DNA of 64,000 bases from Limnoperna fortunei (lineage: Eukaryota; Mollusca; Bivalvia; Mytilida; Modiolidae): the NCBI GenBank assembly GCA_944474755.1, contig OX104114.1, positions 24,885,220 through 24,949,219 of the forward strand, written 5' to 3'. Under the pieces are notes generated by a model. The model was not told the origin of the DNA. It saw only the letters and a list, made by a program, of their open reading frames with translations, and ran no database searches. Below are positions 11,107-25,179 of the stretch, in pieces. The stretch's first letter is position 1. The number at the start of each line of letters is the position of its first letter. Position numbers and translations under genes: made by a program.

Positions 11107-12482
11107 TACACCTCGCCATAAGTTAAACAACACCCTATTATTTTCCAGGATTAAGATTTTATATATTTTAATATTTTTTTAAGAAATGACAATTTATTGA
11201 ACATTAATGACAAATGAAACATACAAACAACATGTTTACAGTGGCTTTACTTATTGTTTGATAAAAAAATGTTCAAAGAAAAGAGATAAAAAAACAGTGC
11301 AAAAATATAACTTTCATTGGTCAAAAATAAGTTTGATTGCATACTTCAATTTCATGAACTTAAAGTAAACAAATCATCACAGGTCAACGTTCAGGAAAAG
11401 AAAAGTCACTTTGAAATGTGTTACAGTAAACGCAAAAATACTCAGTAAGCCGTGTAACCACCACGCTTCCGGTACAGTTCAATAACTCTCCTCAAGATGT
11501 TGACTAAACGACGAAGTGAAGCATGTGGTAAATTACGTAGTTCTTGGAGATTTTGACAACCAGGTGCTCTGTTATTGATTTTACGGTCAATGATATCCCA
11601 CAAATGTTCAATTGGATTCATATCGGGTGACATGGATGGCCATGAAAGATGCTCAACAGCTTCCCTTTCGATAACATCACGTACAATTGCCGCTCGGTGA
11701 GGTCTTGCGTTGTCATCCATAAAGATGGGTATGTTACCAAGTGCATAATTGTCAAAATGTGGCACAATAATAGCGTTAATGACGTCATTTCGATATTTCT
11801 GCCGTCATTGTCCCATCAACCACATACTAGTATTCATTCAGTTTACGGTCGTATGAAAAGCCTCCCCACGCTGTTACACCACCACTGCCAAACGCTGTAG
11901 TGCCTAGGATGTTGTTCTGATGTAAGTATTGCCACGTTTCTCCAAACGCGCATGCGCCCATCAATATCCAATCGTCACAGTGATATCTTGCAGTGCCAAA
12001 TGGTTGGGGTTTGGCTACACGAACGAGTGCTCTATCCTCCCTTTCAGATGTTTTTGGTGGTAAACCTGACCTAGGACGTTCCATCATCTTGATGACGTTT
12101 CAGTAGCCGAGATACAATACTAAAGTGAATGCCAAAGTGTTGTGCTATCCGACGCAAGCTCTCCACTATTACGCATTCCAACGATCTGCCACTTCTCAGC
12201 TTCACTTAATTTCCGTCTAGGCATTGTAAAAAAGTAAAGATGAAGTCGGAAAAAGACCAGGATATGAACACTAAATCGTTAAGGAAAACAAGGCTTTGAG
12301 GCGTGCTCGACTACCGTATGACAAACTGATTTTTAAAGATTTACCTGAGAAATTAATTAAAGTAAGTTTCTCGTGCTCGAATGATGTCTTTAGTACATCA
12401 ATAACACATTGTTAATATTCATTCAGATTTTTGAAATTATAAAACAAAATTGTAGGTGTTGCTTAACTTTTGGCGAGGTGTA
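11107..12482 (-). mobile_element. Tc1/mariner-type element, inactive
   Basis: The terminal inverted repeats are 11107-11134 and its mirror ending at 12482. Each begins TACACCTCGCCA, with about 26 of 28 positions matching. Both ends are flanked by TA (11105-11106 and 12483-12484), the Tc1/mariner target duplication. The internal minus-strand transposase is degraded. The element spans 1,376 bp, close to the usual size for the superfamily. Confidence 0.9.
11442..12224 (-). pseudogene. Tc1-like transposase, frameshifted and deleted
   Basis: This is a DDE transposase remnant inside the element at 11107-12482. It starts at an ATG at 12222-12224 with a helix-turn-helix N-terminus (MPRRKLSEAEKWQIVGMRNS). 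The frame breaks near 12150, and the later part gives SGLPPKTSEREDRALVRVA and GGVTAWGGF. The C-terminal catalytic half is well preserved: MDDNARPHRA, then WPSMSPDMNPIEHLWD, with 34 residues between the second D and the E (D34E). The segment that should hold the first catalytic Asp is shortened or lost, so the enzyme cannot be functional. It ends RKRGGYTAY, typical of Tc1-like proteins. Confidence 0.9.
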
Positions 12483-12639
12483 TATTTAGTTACAGGTTTA
12501 AATATCATTGTTAACTCGTTTAAGTTCACATGTGTGCCAGTTGTATGCATTTTTGTTGTCACTGACGTGTTACATTCATGCACATGCTAAATATTTAGCA
12601 ATTTTTGATATAACTAATAATAACCTGTTAGCTATTGCT

Positions 12640-12725
12640 CACTCGGTATACCCCCGATTGCGGACGGAAGGACGGACAGGGTAAACCAGTATACTCCTCT
12701 TCTTCGAAGCGGTGGTATATAAATT
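12640..12725 (+). repeat. Dispersed repeat tail (GGACGGACAGGGTAAACC type)
   Basis: The string GGAAGGACGGACAGGGTAAA and the following CTCCTCTTCTTCGAAGCGG recur at 42080-42135 with CTCCTCTTCTTCAAGCGGGG, and in weaker form at 49425-49450. It marks the end of an unidentified molluscan mobile element. Confidence 0.6.
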
Positions 12726-12729
12726 CCTG

Positions 12730-15050
12730 TTTTGAATATGTAAACATTTTAATTAATTTCAAACGTTATTCTCATTGAGTGTAGACAAGCCTTTTCGTGG
12801 TCTTTTGTCCGAAAATAGGGTATTTTTAAAGGACTGAATTTCTGATCAACATAGGATATAATAGTAAAAATTTAACAATTTACTAGTATCAGGAAATTAT
12901 AAGGGTTTTTTACTTTTATACCCACTCTACTAACAATACTAAGGAAATACATACATATTCTGGTGATAAATATATAGATGGTATACGTAATTTACTCAAG
13001 TAGTACTGCACTACAGTATACTATTTCGAAAAAACAAGACAGCTTAGATGCAACTTCATCAACCAAAATTGTAGAACGTGGTTAACTCTAAATCTCTGGC
13101 GTAGATCTTTAAAAGTTGGCTTGGTATCCTTTTGCTAAAGTAAAGCACGTGACTAGAAACATAAGTTATAAAAAGAAGTACTTTTTTTGGTAGAAAGTAA
13201 TAAATTTTATCACATCTAAAGGTACGTGAATTAACTATTTTCTCTAGTATTTTTACTGGAGTGGAACACAAACTTGAAGTTCACAGGTCACCAGGATGAC
13301 AACTGGTATTCCAATATCTTTTATAGTGCAATGTGGATATCAAGGTAATCGAGAAGAAGATTAAAGCAGTAAAGTGAATGGCTTTTTGGGTCATTCGAAG
13401 ATTAGTTTGATTCTGAGACATTAACGCTTTACTCAAAACGTCTTGTGCACATTCCTAACTGAAGCAACATCCGTTGTGAACTCTTGTCCACTTGTTGATA
13501 TACATTTTGATGTAAAATTTGTATGTGTACTAGGTATCGTCTCTTCGTTATTGACAGAGAAGAGAGACGCTCGCAAAGTTTACCGTTAAAACAAGAATTC
13601 GTTCATTAAATCGGCAATCAGTTGCAGACTGGATGGAGACATGAAATTTCCAGGGTTACAAAATCTTCGCAATTCATCGATATAGTTGAAACACAAGACT
13701 TATTGAACATGTTTTTCCAGAAATCGACAACCTTGTTCATGTTTGTGGATGATATAAAAAAAGACAGACTGTCTCTCCTTGTTTGTCTAAGTAGATACAT
13801 TTAATTCTAGAAAGTTTTTGAGTAGACTTAAATGTTTGATAGACAAGTTAATGGTCAAATAGAAAAGGCACAGGTATTTCATTTTAAATGTAACTGCCGC
13901 TTTTGGGTGATATTTTTTATCAAAAGCAGGGAGCTCCGTTTACAAAGGATACTTTTTGTATTGTATTTGTATGTAAAACAGTTTTGATTATAAATTTGAC
14001 TACTGACTTTGAACTGGGCAATCATACTTCTCCTGTACTTACCTGTAGTGTTTTACATCACATACTGTTACTTTTTATTAGTACTTACAAAAATTGACAA
14101 TTGTCTATTTTTTTGTTAAACGATATATAAGGAGAATGAATAATCGTCATATTTAGTGAAATTTTCTGCAAACATTTTTCTGTAACGATTAAATTGGACG
14201 TTAAATGTCAGTGCCAGTTTTCGATTAAATTTATTTGAACATGCACTGTTCATTATTATTGATACTATCTGCTAAGTTGCTAGCGGTTGAATATTTGATA
14301 ACTACATTTATAGATACAAGAAATCAACGGTTATTATTGTAATATAAAATATCTATCCTATGGTATTTGTCTGACAACTTATAAATTATTTAGACCCAAC
14401 AAATGTGGCGATCGTCCTATCAATATCTATATGCATTGTTTTATATAGTTTCAGTGACGTGTATCGAACGTAGCAAAATCGATTCATACAAAAATGTGCG
14501 TTCGGTCATTACCTTTACAAACAAAATGAACTACAAAACGAAACATTCACTTCTCATAGTCTTCTAGGTCAAAGCTACGAAAATCTACTCAAAATATCAT
14601 TGGAATGATGCCGAATACTTTATAAAAGACTGTCATGTTACAAAAGAACCTTCTGGCTATATGTGTTGCACTAGATAGATTAATAAATTTATAAATAAAA
14701 TAAGTCGATAAACATATATCACGTTTGATCTATTTCTTGGGTAAAAGACTCACGAAATACCCATGGCAGTTAACATTTCGTACCAAGGTCATCCAAGGTA
14801 AATGTCCGCTATACCCGTATAGATATATAAAATGTGAATGGACTGGTTGTTTGCTTTAAGTTCAGTGAGTAATATTATAACTATATTAAAAACGAGAACC
14901 AGTTACTAAAGAATAAATTAATTGAAAGGAAATTGGATGGACCAGTGGCGACAGGGAAAGACAATTTTGCCTGTTGTCAGCCGTTCCGTATTGCAACTTG
15001 ACAAAACTCCTACGAGAGAGTATGTAATCTGAAAAAATGGAACGCACTAT
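12730..15050. other. AT-rich spacer, no gene recognised
   Basis: Only short open frames without motifs. A short block near 14940-15030 (CCGTATTGCAACTTGACAAA, CTACGAGAGAG) resembles part of the dispersed repeat at 30.9-31.4 kb and 55.0 kb and abuts the 39-bp satellite. Confidence 0.55.
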
Positions 15051-15052
15051 TG

Positions 15053-18000
15053 AAGGAGGACGGGATTCATGTGGTTGGGAGATCAGTATTGATGGAGGAC
15101 GGGATTCATGTGGGTGGGAGATCAGTATTGATGGAGGACGGGATTCATGTGGTTAGGAGATCAGTATTGACGGAGGACGGGATTCATGTGGGTGGAAGAT
15201 CAGTATTGATGGAGGACGGGATTCATGTGGTTGGGAGATCAGTATTGATGGAGGACGGGATTCATGTGGTTTGGAGATCAGTATTGACGGAGGACGTGAT
15301 TCATGTGGTTTGGAAATCAGTATTGATGGAGGACGGGATTCATGTGGGTGGGAGATCAGTATTGATGGAGGACGGGATTCATGTGGTTGGGAGATCAGTA
15401 TTGACGGGGGACGGGATTCATGTGGTTGGGAGATCAGTATTGATGGAGGACGGGATTCATGTGGTTGGGAGATCAGTATTGATGGAGGACGGAATTCATG
15501 TGGTTGGGAGATCAGTATTGACGGAGGACGGGATTCATGTGGTTGGGAGATCAGTATTGACGGAGGACGGGATTCATGTGGGTGGGAGATCAGTATTGAT
15601 GGAGGACGGGATTAATGTGGGTGGGAGATCAGTATTGATGGAGGACGTGATTCATGTGGGTGGGAGATCAGTATTGATGGAGGACGGGATTCATGTGGGT
15701 GGGAGATCAGTATTGATGGAGGACGGGATTCATGTGGGTGGGAGATCAGTATTGATGGAGGACGGGATTCATGTGGGTGGGAGATCAGTATTGATGGAGG
15801 ACGGGATTCATGTGGTTGGGAAATCAGTATTGATGGAGGACGGGATTCATGTGGTTTGGAAATCAGTATTGATGGAGGACGGGATTCATGTGGGTTGGAG
15901 ATCAGTATTGATGGAGGACGGGATTCATGTGGTTGGGAGATCAGTATTGATGGAGGACGGGATTCATGTGGGTGGGAGATCAGTATTGACGGAGGACGGG
16001 ATTCATGTGGGTGGGAGATCAGTATTGATGGAGGACGGGATTCATGTGGGTGGGAGATCAGTATTGACGGAGGACGTGATTCATGTGGTTTGGAAATCAG
16101 TATTGATAGAGGACGGGATTCATGTGGGTGGGAGATCAGTATTGACGGAGGACGTGATTCATGTGGTTTGGAAATCAGTATTGATGGAGGACGGGATTCA
16201 TGTGGGTGGAAGATCAGTATTGATGGAGGACGGGATTCATGTGGTTGGGAGATCAGTATTGATGGAGGACGGGATTCATGTGGTTTGGAGATCAGTATTG
16301 ACGGAGGACGTGATTCATGTGGTTTGGAAATCAGTATTGATGGAGGACGGGATTCATGTGGGTGGGAGATCAGTATTGATGGAGGACGGGATTCATGTGG
16401 TTGGGAGATCAGTATTCACGGGGGACGGGATTCATGTGGTTGGGAGATCAGTATTGATGGAGGACGGGATTCATGTGGTTGGGAGATCAGTATTGATGGA
16501 GGACGGAATTCATGTGGTTGGGAGATCAGTATTGACGGAGGACGGGATTCATGTGGTTGGGAGATCAGTATTGACGGAGGACGGGATTCATGTGGGTGGG
16601 AGATCAGTATTGATGGAGGACGGGATTAATGTGGGTGGGAGATCAGTATTGATGGAGGACGTGATTCATGTGGGTGGGAGATCAGTATTGATGGAGGACG
16701 GGATTCATGTGGGTGGGAGATCAGTATTGATGGAGGACGGGATTCATGTGGGTGGGAGATCAGTATTGATGGAGGACGGGATTCATGTGGGTGGGAGATC
16801 AGTATTGATGGAGGACGGGATTCATGTGGTTGGGAAATCAGTATTGATGGAGGACGGGATTCATGTGGTTTGGAAATCAGTATTGATGGAGGACGGGATT
16901 CATGTGGGTTGGAGATCAGTATTGATGGAGGACGGGATTCATGTGGTTGGGAGATCAGTATTGATGGAGGACGGGATTCATGTGGGTGGGAGATCAGTAT
17001 TGACGGAGGACGGGATTCATGTGGGTGGGAGATCAGTATTGATGGAGGACGGGATTCATGTGGGTGGGAGATCAGTATTGACGGAGGACGTGATTCATGT
17101 GGTTTGGAAATCAGTATTGATGGAGGACGGGATTCATGTGGGTGGGAGATCAGTATTGACGGAGGACGTGATTCATGTGGTTTGGAAATCAGTATTGATG
17201 GAGGACGGGATTCATGTGGGTGGGAGATCAGTATTGACGGAGGACGTGATTCATGTGGTTTGGAAATCAGTATTGATGGAGGACGGGATTCATGTGGTTG
17301 GGAGATCAGTATTGATGGAGGACGGGATTCATGTGGTTGGGAGATCAGTATTGATGGAGGACGGGATTCATGTGGTTGGGAGATCAGTATTGACGGAGGA
17401 CGGGATTCATGTGGTTGGGAGATCAGTATTTATGGAGGACGGGATTCATGTGGTTGGGAGATCAGTATTGATGGAGGACGGGATTCATGTGGGTGGGAGA
17501 CCAGTATTGATGGAGGACGGGATTCATGTGGTTGGGAGATCAGTATTGATGGAGGACGGGATTCATGTGGGTGGAAGATCAGTATTGATGGAGGACGGGA
17601 TTCAAGTGGGTGGGAGATCAGTATTGATGGAGGACGGGATTCATGTGGGTGGGAGATCAGTATTGATGGAGGACGGGATTCATGTGGGTGGGAGATCAGT
17701 ATTGATGGAGGACGGGATTCATGTGGGTGGGAGATCAGTATTGATGGAGGACTGGATTCATGTGGTTGGGAGATCAGTATTGATGGAGGACGGGATTCAT
17801 GTGGGTGGGAGACCAGTATTGATGGAGGACGGGATTCATGTGGGTGGGAGATCAGTATTGATGGAGGACGGGATTCATGTGGTTGGGAAATCAGTATTGA
17901 TGGAGGACGGGATTCATGTGGGTGGGAGATCAGTATTGATGGAGGACGGGATTCATGTGGGTGGGAGATCAGTATTGATGGAGGACGGGATTCATGTGGG

Positions 18001-20582
18001 TGGGAGATCAGTATTGATGGAGGACGGGATTCATGTGGTTGGGAAATCAGTATTGACGGAGGACGGGATTCATGTGGTGGGAGATCAGTATTGATGGAGG
18101 ACGGGATTAATGTGGGTGGGAGATCAGTATTGATGGAGGACGGGATTCATGTGGTTTGGAAATCAGTATTGATGGAGGACGGGATTCATGTGGGTGGGAG
18201 ATCAGTATTGATGGAGGACGGGATTCATGTGGTTTGGAAATCAGTATTGACGGAGGACGGTATTCATGTGGTTTGGAAATCAGTATTGATGGAGGACGGG
18301 ATTCATGTGGTTTGGAAATCAGTATTGATGGAGGACGGGATTCATGTGGTTGGGAGGTCAGTATTGATGGAGGACGGGATTCATGTGGGTGGGAGATCAG
18401 TATTGATGGAGGACGGGATTCATGTGGTGGGAGATCAGTATTGATGGAGGACGGGATTCATGTGGGTGTGAAATCAGTATTGATGGAGGACGGGATTCAT
18501 GTGGGTGGGAGATCAGTATTGATGGTGGACGGGATTCATGTGGTTGGGAGATCAGTATTGATGGAAGACGGGATTAATGTGGGTGGGAGATCAGTATTGA
18601 TGGAGGACGGGATTCATGTGGGTGGGAGATCAGTATTGATGGAGGACTGGATTCATGTGGGTGGGAGATCAGTATTGATGGTGGACGGGAGTCATGTGGT
18701 TGGGAGATCAGTATTGATGGAGGACGGGATTCATGTGGGTGGGAGATCAGTATTTATGGAGGACGGGATTCATGTGGGTGGGAGATCAGTATTGATGGAG
18801 GATGGGATTCATGTCGTTGGGAGATCAGTTTTGATGGAGGACGGGATTCATGTCGTTGGGAGATCAGTATTGACGGAGGACGGGATTCATGTGGGTGGGA
18901 GATCAGTGTTGATGGAGGACGGGATTCATGTGGGTGGGAGATCAGTATTGACGGAGGACGGGATTCATGTGGGTGGAAGATCAGTATTGATGGAGGACGG
19001 GATTCATGTGGTTAGGAGATCAGCATTGACGGAGGACGGGATTCATGTGGGTGGAAGATCAGTATTGATGGAGGACGGGATTCATGTGGTTGGGAGATCA
19101 GTATTGATGGAGGACGGGATTCATGTGGTTTGGAGATCAGTATTGACGGAGGACGTGATTCATGTGGTTTGGAAATCAGTATTGATGGAGGACGGGATTC
19201 ATGTGGGTGGGAGATCAGTATTGATGGAGGACGGGATTCATGTGGTTGGGAGATCAGTATTGACGGGGGACGGGATTCATGTGGTTGGGAGATCAGTATT
19301 GATGGAGGACGGGACTCATGTGGCTGGGAGATCAGTATTGATGGAGGACGGGATTCATGTGGTTGGGAGATCAGTATTGACGGAGGACGGGATTCATGTG
19401 GTTGGGAGATCAGTATTGACGGAGGACGGGATTCATGTGGGTGGGAGATCAGTATTGATGGAGGACGGGATTAATGTGGGTGGGAGATCAGTATTGATGG
19501 AGGACGTGATTCATGTGGGTGGGAGATCAGTATTGATGGAGGACGGGATTCATGTGGGTGGGAGATCAGTATTGATGGAGGACGGGATTCATGTGGGTGG
19601 GAGATCAGTATTGATGGAGGACGGGATTCATGTGGGTGGGAGATCAGTATTGATGGAGGACGGGATTCATGTGGTTGGGAAATCAGTATTGATGGAGGAC
19701 GGGATTCATGTGGTTTGGAAATCAGTATTGATGGAGGACGGGATTCATGTGGGTGGGAGATCAGTATTGATGGAGGACGGGATTCATGTGGTTGGGAGAT
19801 CAGTATTGATGGAGGACGGGATTCATGTGGGTGGGAGATCAGTATTGACGGAGGACGGGATTCATGTGGGTGGGAGATCAGTATTGATGGAGGACGGGAT
19901 TCATGTGGGTGGGAGATCAGTATTGACGGAGGACGTGATTCATGTGGTTTGGAAATCAGTATTGATGGAGGACGGGATTCATGTGGGTGGGAGATCAGTA
20001 TTGACGGAGGACATGATTCATGTGGTTTGGAAATCAGTATTGATGGAGGACGGGATTCATGTGGGTGGGAGATCAGTATTGACGGAGGACGTGATTCATG
20101 TGGTTTGGAAATCAGTATTGATGGAGGACGGGATTCATGTGGTTGGGAGATCAGTATTGATGGAGGACGGGATTCATGTGGTTGGGAGATCAGTATTGAT
20201 GGAGGACGGGATTCATGTGGTTGGGAGATCAGTATTGATGGAGGACGGGATTCATGTGGTTGGGAGATCAGTATTGACGGAGGACGGGATTCATGTGGTT
20301 GGGAGATCAGTATTTATGGAGGACGGGATTCATGTGGTTGGGAGATCAGTATTGACGGAGGACGGGATTCATGTGGTTGGGAGATCAGTATTGACGGAGG
20401 ACGGGATTCATGTGGTTGGGAGATCAGTATTGATGGAGGACGGGATTCATGTGGTTGGGAGATCAGTATTGATGGAGGACGGGATTCATGTGGTTGGGAG
20501 ATCAGTATTGACGGAGGACGGGATTCATGTGGTTGGGAGATCAGTATTGACGGAGGACGGGATTCATGTGGTTAGGAGATCA
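15053..20582 (+). repeat. 39-bp satellite array with higher-order structure
   Basis: About 142 head-to-tail copies of a 39-bp unit (TGATGGAGGACGGGATTCAT followed by GTGGGTGGGAGATCAGTAT). Monomers differ at a few diagnostic positions: GTGGTT/GTGGGT, GAT/GAC, GGAAAT/GGAGAT. These variants recur in blocks: the stretch beginning near 15271 is repeated 1,014 bp later (26 monomers) and again near 19130. Single-base deletions at about 18079 and 18428 shift the register. Because 39 is divisible by three and the consensus lacks stops in two forward frames, long frames with a 13-residue period arise automatically. No splice sites, start context or domain supports a protein. The plus strand is strongly G-rich (GGAGG, GGG, GGG). 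Confidence 0.97.
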
Positions 20583-20759
20583 CACTTTGCTACCTCTTTT
20601 ATTTAATTTTCAAAACATCACAATTCATTTAGACGAGCGGTCTAAAAGGCCTGTTTTAAACAACCAACTGATCATACCAAGCCCTATTATGAGCTGTATT
20701 TTTGATACTACATACGGTAGTGCTTCTAAATACCATTGAGTTATACTGTTTAGTTTAGC

Positions 20760-21515
20760 TAAGGGTAGAAGGCGGTGGCTCATGCGCCAATTAAATAGCA
20801 TAAGTAGCAGATATATCATACGATTGTTTCGCTGGGTGGCCTATGCCACGATGTTTGCGTCTTTAACGAAATTGTTCTATTTTAGTATGTTTTCCTGTAC
20901 ACCTGGTACTTTCTTCTAGAGACCCGTTAAGCGCAAGTATCGGACATGTTGGCACTCTGCGGAACCGTTTTTTCTTCGACATGGCGGACAAATAAATAGA
21001 AAATTCAACAATAAAAAGAAAAAAAACTAAAACTCTATGAAAGTTAATGTTTATTTCTAAACCTCAAAATTCAACGTTGTGAGTAGCAAAGGTCCTAATA
21101 AACCTCTGACCAAATGTTCGCCTTTGTGATTGAACAACAATTAAACGTTGTAGTGGCAACATCATAAACAAATGTGACAAAATTGAAAGATGGAAGTTTT
21201 TTTTGTACAGGGCATTAAAACAACAACAATACAAAAAATTAAATAAATTTTACACAAATTATTAAAATTGACATTACCTCCTTTCCACATCTATTATCAC
21301 TTTATCATATCTTGTGAATCATGATAATCAATTTGTTCAATTACAGGGTGTTAAAAAGGCGGTGGGTAATGGGTCAATCAAGTAGAATTTCGAACGTTTG
21401 TTTCGCCAAGTTACCCTTAACACAAGGCTTGCGTTCTTTGTCAACTTTGTCAATTTTAGTATATTATCCTTTGAACACCTGCTGCTTTCGGCGAGTACCC
21501 CCAAAACATAGCTTG
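20760..21515 (+). repeat. Two related copies of an unidentified repeat
   Basis: Copy one (about 20765-20945) and copy two (about 21350-21515) share GGCGGTGG, TTGTTTCGC, TTTTAGTAT and ACACCTG..CTTTC in the same order and orientation at roughly 75% identity by eye. No coding potential or family name is recognised. Confidence 0.55.
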
Positions 21516-22029
21516 TCGGTGCACGGTTTGATGCTTATCTTATTTAAAGCAAAAATTAAGATGCCTACCAAACAACGTTTTGATGCTCGTTAAAAATAAT
21601 TAAGACGTTCAAATGTTCCTCCCATCCGTAATATGATGAAACATTAAGTGTACATTTATTTCCTAGTAATGTATCTTAATCACAGCTACAAGGAACATGT
21701 CAACATAATTTGACTCAAATAACATGTAGAGAAGGGTCATTTTTAACATGAAGGTCAAAGTGACGTATATCTATAACACGGAGATTATAAGTTTTATAAC
21801 ATGGTATACAAAATAAAATGGTTTAATTTAATATTTTTTAAATAAAATATTGATTCATGTTAAATAATAATATATATTCTGGACAAAATTTTCCGTATGT
21901 GCAGATTTAAAAGCTCAAAATATAAAATATATTATATGTAACAAAAGCTTTATATATTATATTATATCATTTCAAAGTTTAAAACTATGGAGCCTCGCTG
22001 CACAAAAAATTAAATGAATCGATTAATTG

Positions 22030-22395
22030 ATTGTTGATTTCTTCAAGTCCAATGAACATTAATTAAGCTACATTCATGATGAGAACAGGTTAATAAACAA
22101 TAAATCAATTTTGGAGTTTAACGACCTGTCCGTAAAATTTTGGCTTTATTAAGATAAAAACATAAGTTAACGAACAAAAAATAGTGTAGGGTAATGCAAG
22201 TAACCAATGGTAAATGTTGTCTTTTGTAACGACTCTTATGAGTCTACTTTTTCTAATATCTGCAAAGGGTTCTTTAACATGCTAAGATGTTGTATCGGCA
22301 AACTACTTGGTAATTCGTCTGTCCTATAATACCAAGAGAACGTCGCAATTACAGGACATCTATCTGTCGCCTGCGGACGAGCCAGGTAATCAGTT
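22030..22395 (+). repeat. Bivalve dispersed repeat, copy 1
   Basis: Starts near GATTGTTGATTTCTTCAAGT, passes GAACAGGTTAATAAACAATA and TGAGTCTACTTTTTCTAATA, and ends near CCTGCGGACGAGCC. The same block order is seen at 30905-31370 (plus) and, reversed, at 58340-58615. It is non-coding and its family is unknown to me. Confidence 0.6.
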
Positions 22396-22399
22396 CCGA

Positions 22400-25170
22400 A
22401 TATTTAAGACGATGTCACATCGACAAATAAACAGTCAGTCAGTACTTTGTACAAGTAATTGACCAAATAACAAACATAAAACGTTGATTTATCGTGAGCG
22501 ACACAGGAATACAATAACTCTTTTTTATTAATCTTAATATTTTGTAGAATGATCAAAGCAGAGAAAAATATGTAGTTATAAAATAATTCCATGATGAAGG
22601 ACTTGTATTGCAATTTATTAAATTATTTTGTTTTGCATTCAATTTTGCATGCAGATCCTTAAAATATGTCTCCGTAAAAACAATACTTATTTATTTGTAT
22701 AAGAAAAAGGAATGTCAACTAATTATGCAGTTTTTACATTTTGCATTATCTTAAAATATAATGGAGAAAAGAATTTAAAGCGAGCTTTTTTTGAAATACT
22801 TTTAATACCTTACTTGCTTTAAGAACAAGTCCAATACCTCTACTAATTTGTTCATTACTAAGTACAGCACGTGCCTCTGTGTACTGTTTGGTCAAATGCC
22901 AAGCACGCCAGATATATTAAGAAAGCTCTGACATTTGAAATCATTAAAATCTTTACTAGTCAAAATTAAACTCTTGCATGTGTCAGGAAAGTCCATAAAA
23001 CTAAAAATATTCATGCATGTAATCTTTCAAGTTCAATTAGAAATATATACAAAATTTTAAGTGGCACTACCCCATACTTTTCTTATACAAATCAGCACTG
23101 CATTTATCTTTTAATTTTCTCTACAGTGAAGATTATTTTTTTAATTTTAGCTAATACGATTTAGGATTCCACATGGTGTCCACGCTAAAAGCCAAAATGG
23201 TAAAATTTAGGTAACGATATAAAGGTCCTACTGTACCTTAATATTGCAACATTAATATCCCTTTGTCTGTAGTTTCAAACGATGCACATTTGATAATTAT
23301 AAAAAAAGATCACTTACAGAGGTCTTGTTTGAAGTCCAATCAGCAAATAACCAACAATCGTGTAAAGAACCTGTTATTCTGCAATCTTTTAACAATCCAT
23401 AAGGATTGTAATTTCAGAAAAGACATTGTAAATTTCAGCTAAACATGAACAAGATTTGCAAATGAAGGCCGTGAGATTTGTTTGTTCACACCAAAAACAA
23501 TTATTTGTACGAAACCTTATATACATCATTATCATTTGTATCAAGTTACAAAACATTCAAACTTTTAATTTCAGAGAAGATGATTTGCTTTTAATTTCGG
23601 ATGATCAGAAACAAGGATTTCCAATGACGGTAACCTTTAATGCCCGACCACGACTAAGTGAAAATTCCGAAACGAATATTTTAGAAACCTCTAGTGTGGC
23701 ACTGTTCCAATCCAAAGATTTATTTCATTACGACATGTGGACCCGGTGGAGAAATGTTGAAAGTTTACCCGACGGAAGGACGGACACAAAGTGATAATAA
23801 TACCAGTCTAGGTGGCTGACAACGAAGGGCCCCACGTTGGAGTTTCGAGTCAGAAAGAAAAAGAAAAACAGACAAAGGACTATGGCGAGTAATGTGTTAT
23901 TAGAACGTCTAACCCCATTTAAAATGAATACTTCTTTTTCACTACAAAAAGCTAATATCCCTCTCTACCTAACATAACCATACCTTTTCGCCCATTGGTC
24001 TTTCAATTATCCCAGAGTTATTTAAATTTATTTTGTGTGTGATCAACCTGTTTTCCTTCTTAATACCATTAAAATATTGCTTGGACGTTCAGCCGCCGTT
24101 TACTATATAATTATATAAAGGATGCAACACGCATTGACACTAAGTGCATTCATTGGTTTTCTAATGTACCAATATATTGTTAATACACTGTATTTATCAA
24201 TGTGCTTGACACATTACAGAACATATATCAAATAGTGGGGGGTACTCAAGGTAGTTAGTAATCTTCTATTCTAATATGACGTCCTTCAAATGTGTATAAA
24301 AGAAACCTCTCCATTAGGCAATATATTTTGACCTCTTCTTCATTAAAAATACGACAGAACTATATTATTTATTGTTAGTTTCGACTTGCAAAGCTTCATC
24401 CAACATCATAATAAAAAAAACTGTTTTCACAACATATTTGTACATTTGAAATACGTCATTTTCAAGATATAATCGCTGTCGTTGAATAGGTAGAAATTGC
24501 GATCACGTGATTTTATAAAAATTTTAGGCACTTTCCATATCTAATAAAACATGTTACAGCTGATTTACATGAGTCATTTCTATCGTTAACAAATAACACC
24601 TGGATACTTGATCTTTGATCAATACATGAATGGTTTTTAAACATGAATCTTACGGCGTAGTAGTGAAGCTGTTTCAAGAAGAAAGTTTTCCGCGCTTCAT
24701 GCAATGCAAGCCTATGTGTAAGACGTATAAATAGCTGCTAAGTTTAATATTGGTCATTAAAGGATCTTCAGTGGCACATGCTGCACTTCACGCTAGGATG
24801 TCAGACGAAAAATTAATGTTCCACGTTATTACAGCACCTCAGCAAACATCCAGACATCCTGCTTTTGGAACTGCCCGCTTTAGTGACTAGTTCAACTTTT
24901 TATTTTCGTATGCTACAAAAGGAGCTTTTGTCAGGCACTGATTCCTAAGCACATCCAAATTGAGAACTGAAGCAATTGTTATAACCTTGAGAGGCGACGG
25001 AAATCAGGTTCAATTCACATTTAATTCAGTAATTCTGAAATCCTATCAGAACTACAGAAGTTACAGTCCAGAATACCTGCTGAAGGTTTTATATCTCAAA
25101 ATATAATGTCCAATCGTCTTGCTAAAATTAACCAGCGTAATAAGTTACTTAAATAAGGTTAATTGATAAA
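22400..25170. other. Gene-poor stretch with one possible exon
   Basis: Mostly featureless AT-rich DNA. An acceptor-like tract (CTTTTAATTTCAG ending near 23572) opens a 72-residue frame beginning REDDLLLISDDQKQGF and ending at a GGACGGACA repeat (23795). No family, donor or neighbouring exon was recognised, so it is not called as a gene. Confidence 0.4.
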
Positions 25171-25179
25171 TTGTTTCCA

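Noticed and set aside
15050..18094. A 1,014-codon open frame and several overlapping frames with 13-residue repeats
   Set aside because: They follow automatically from a stop-free 39-bp unit whose length is divisible by three. No domain, splice signal or start context supports a protein.
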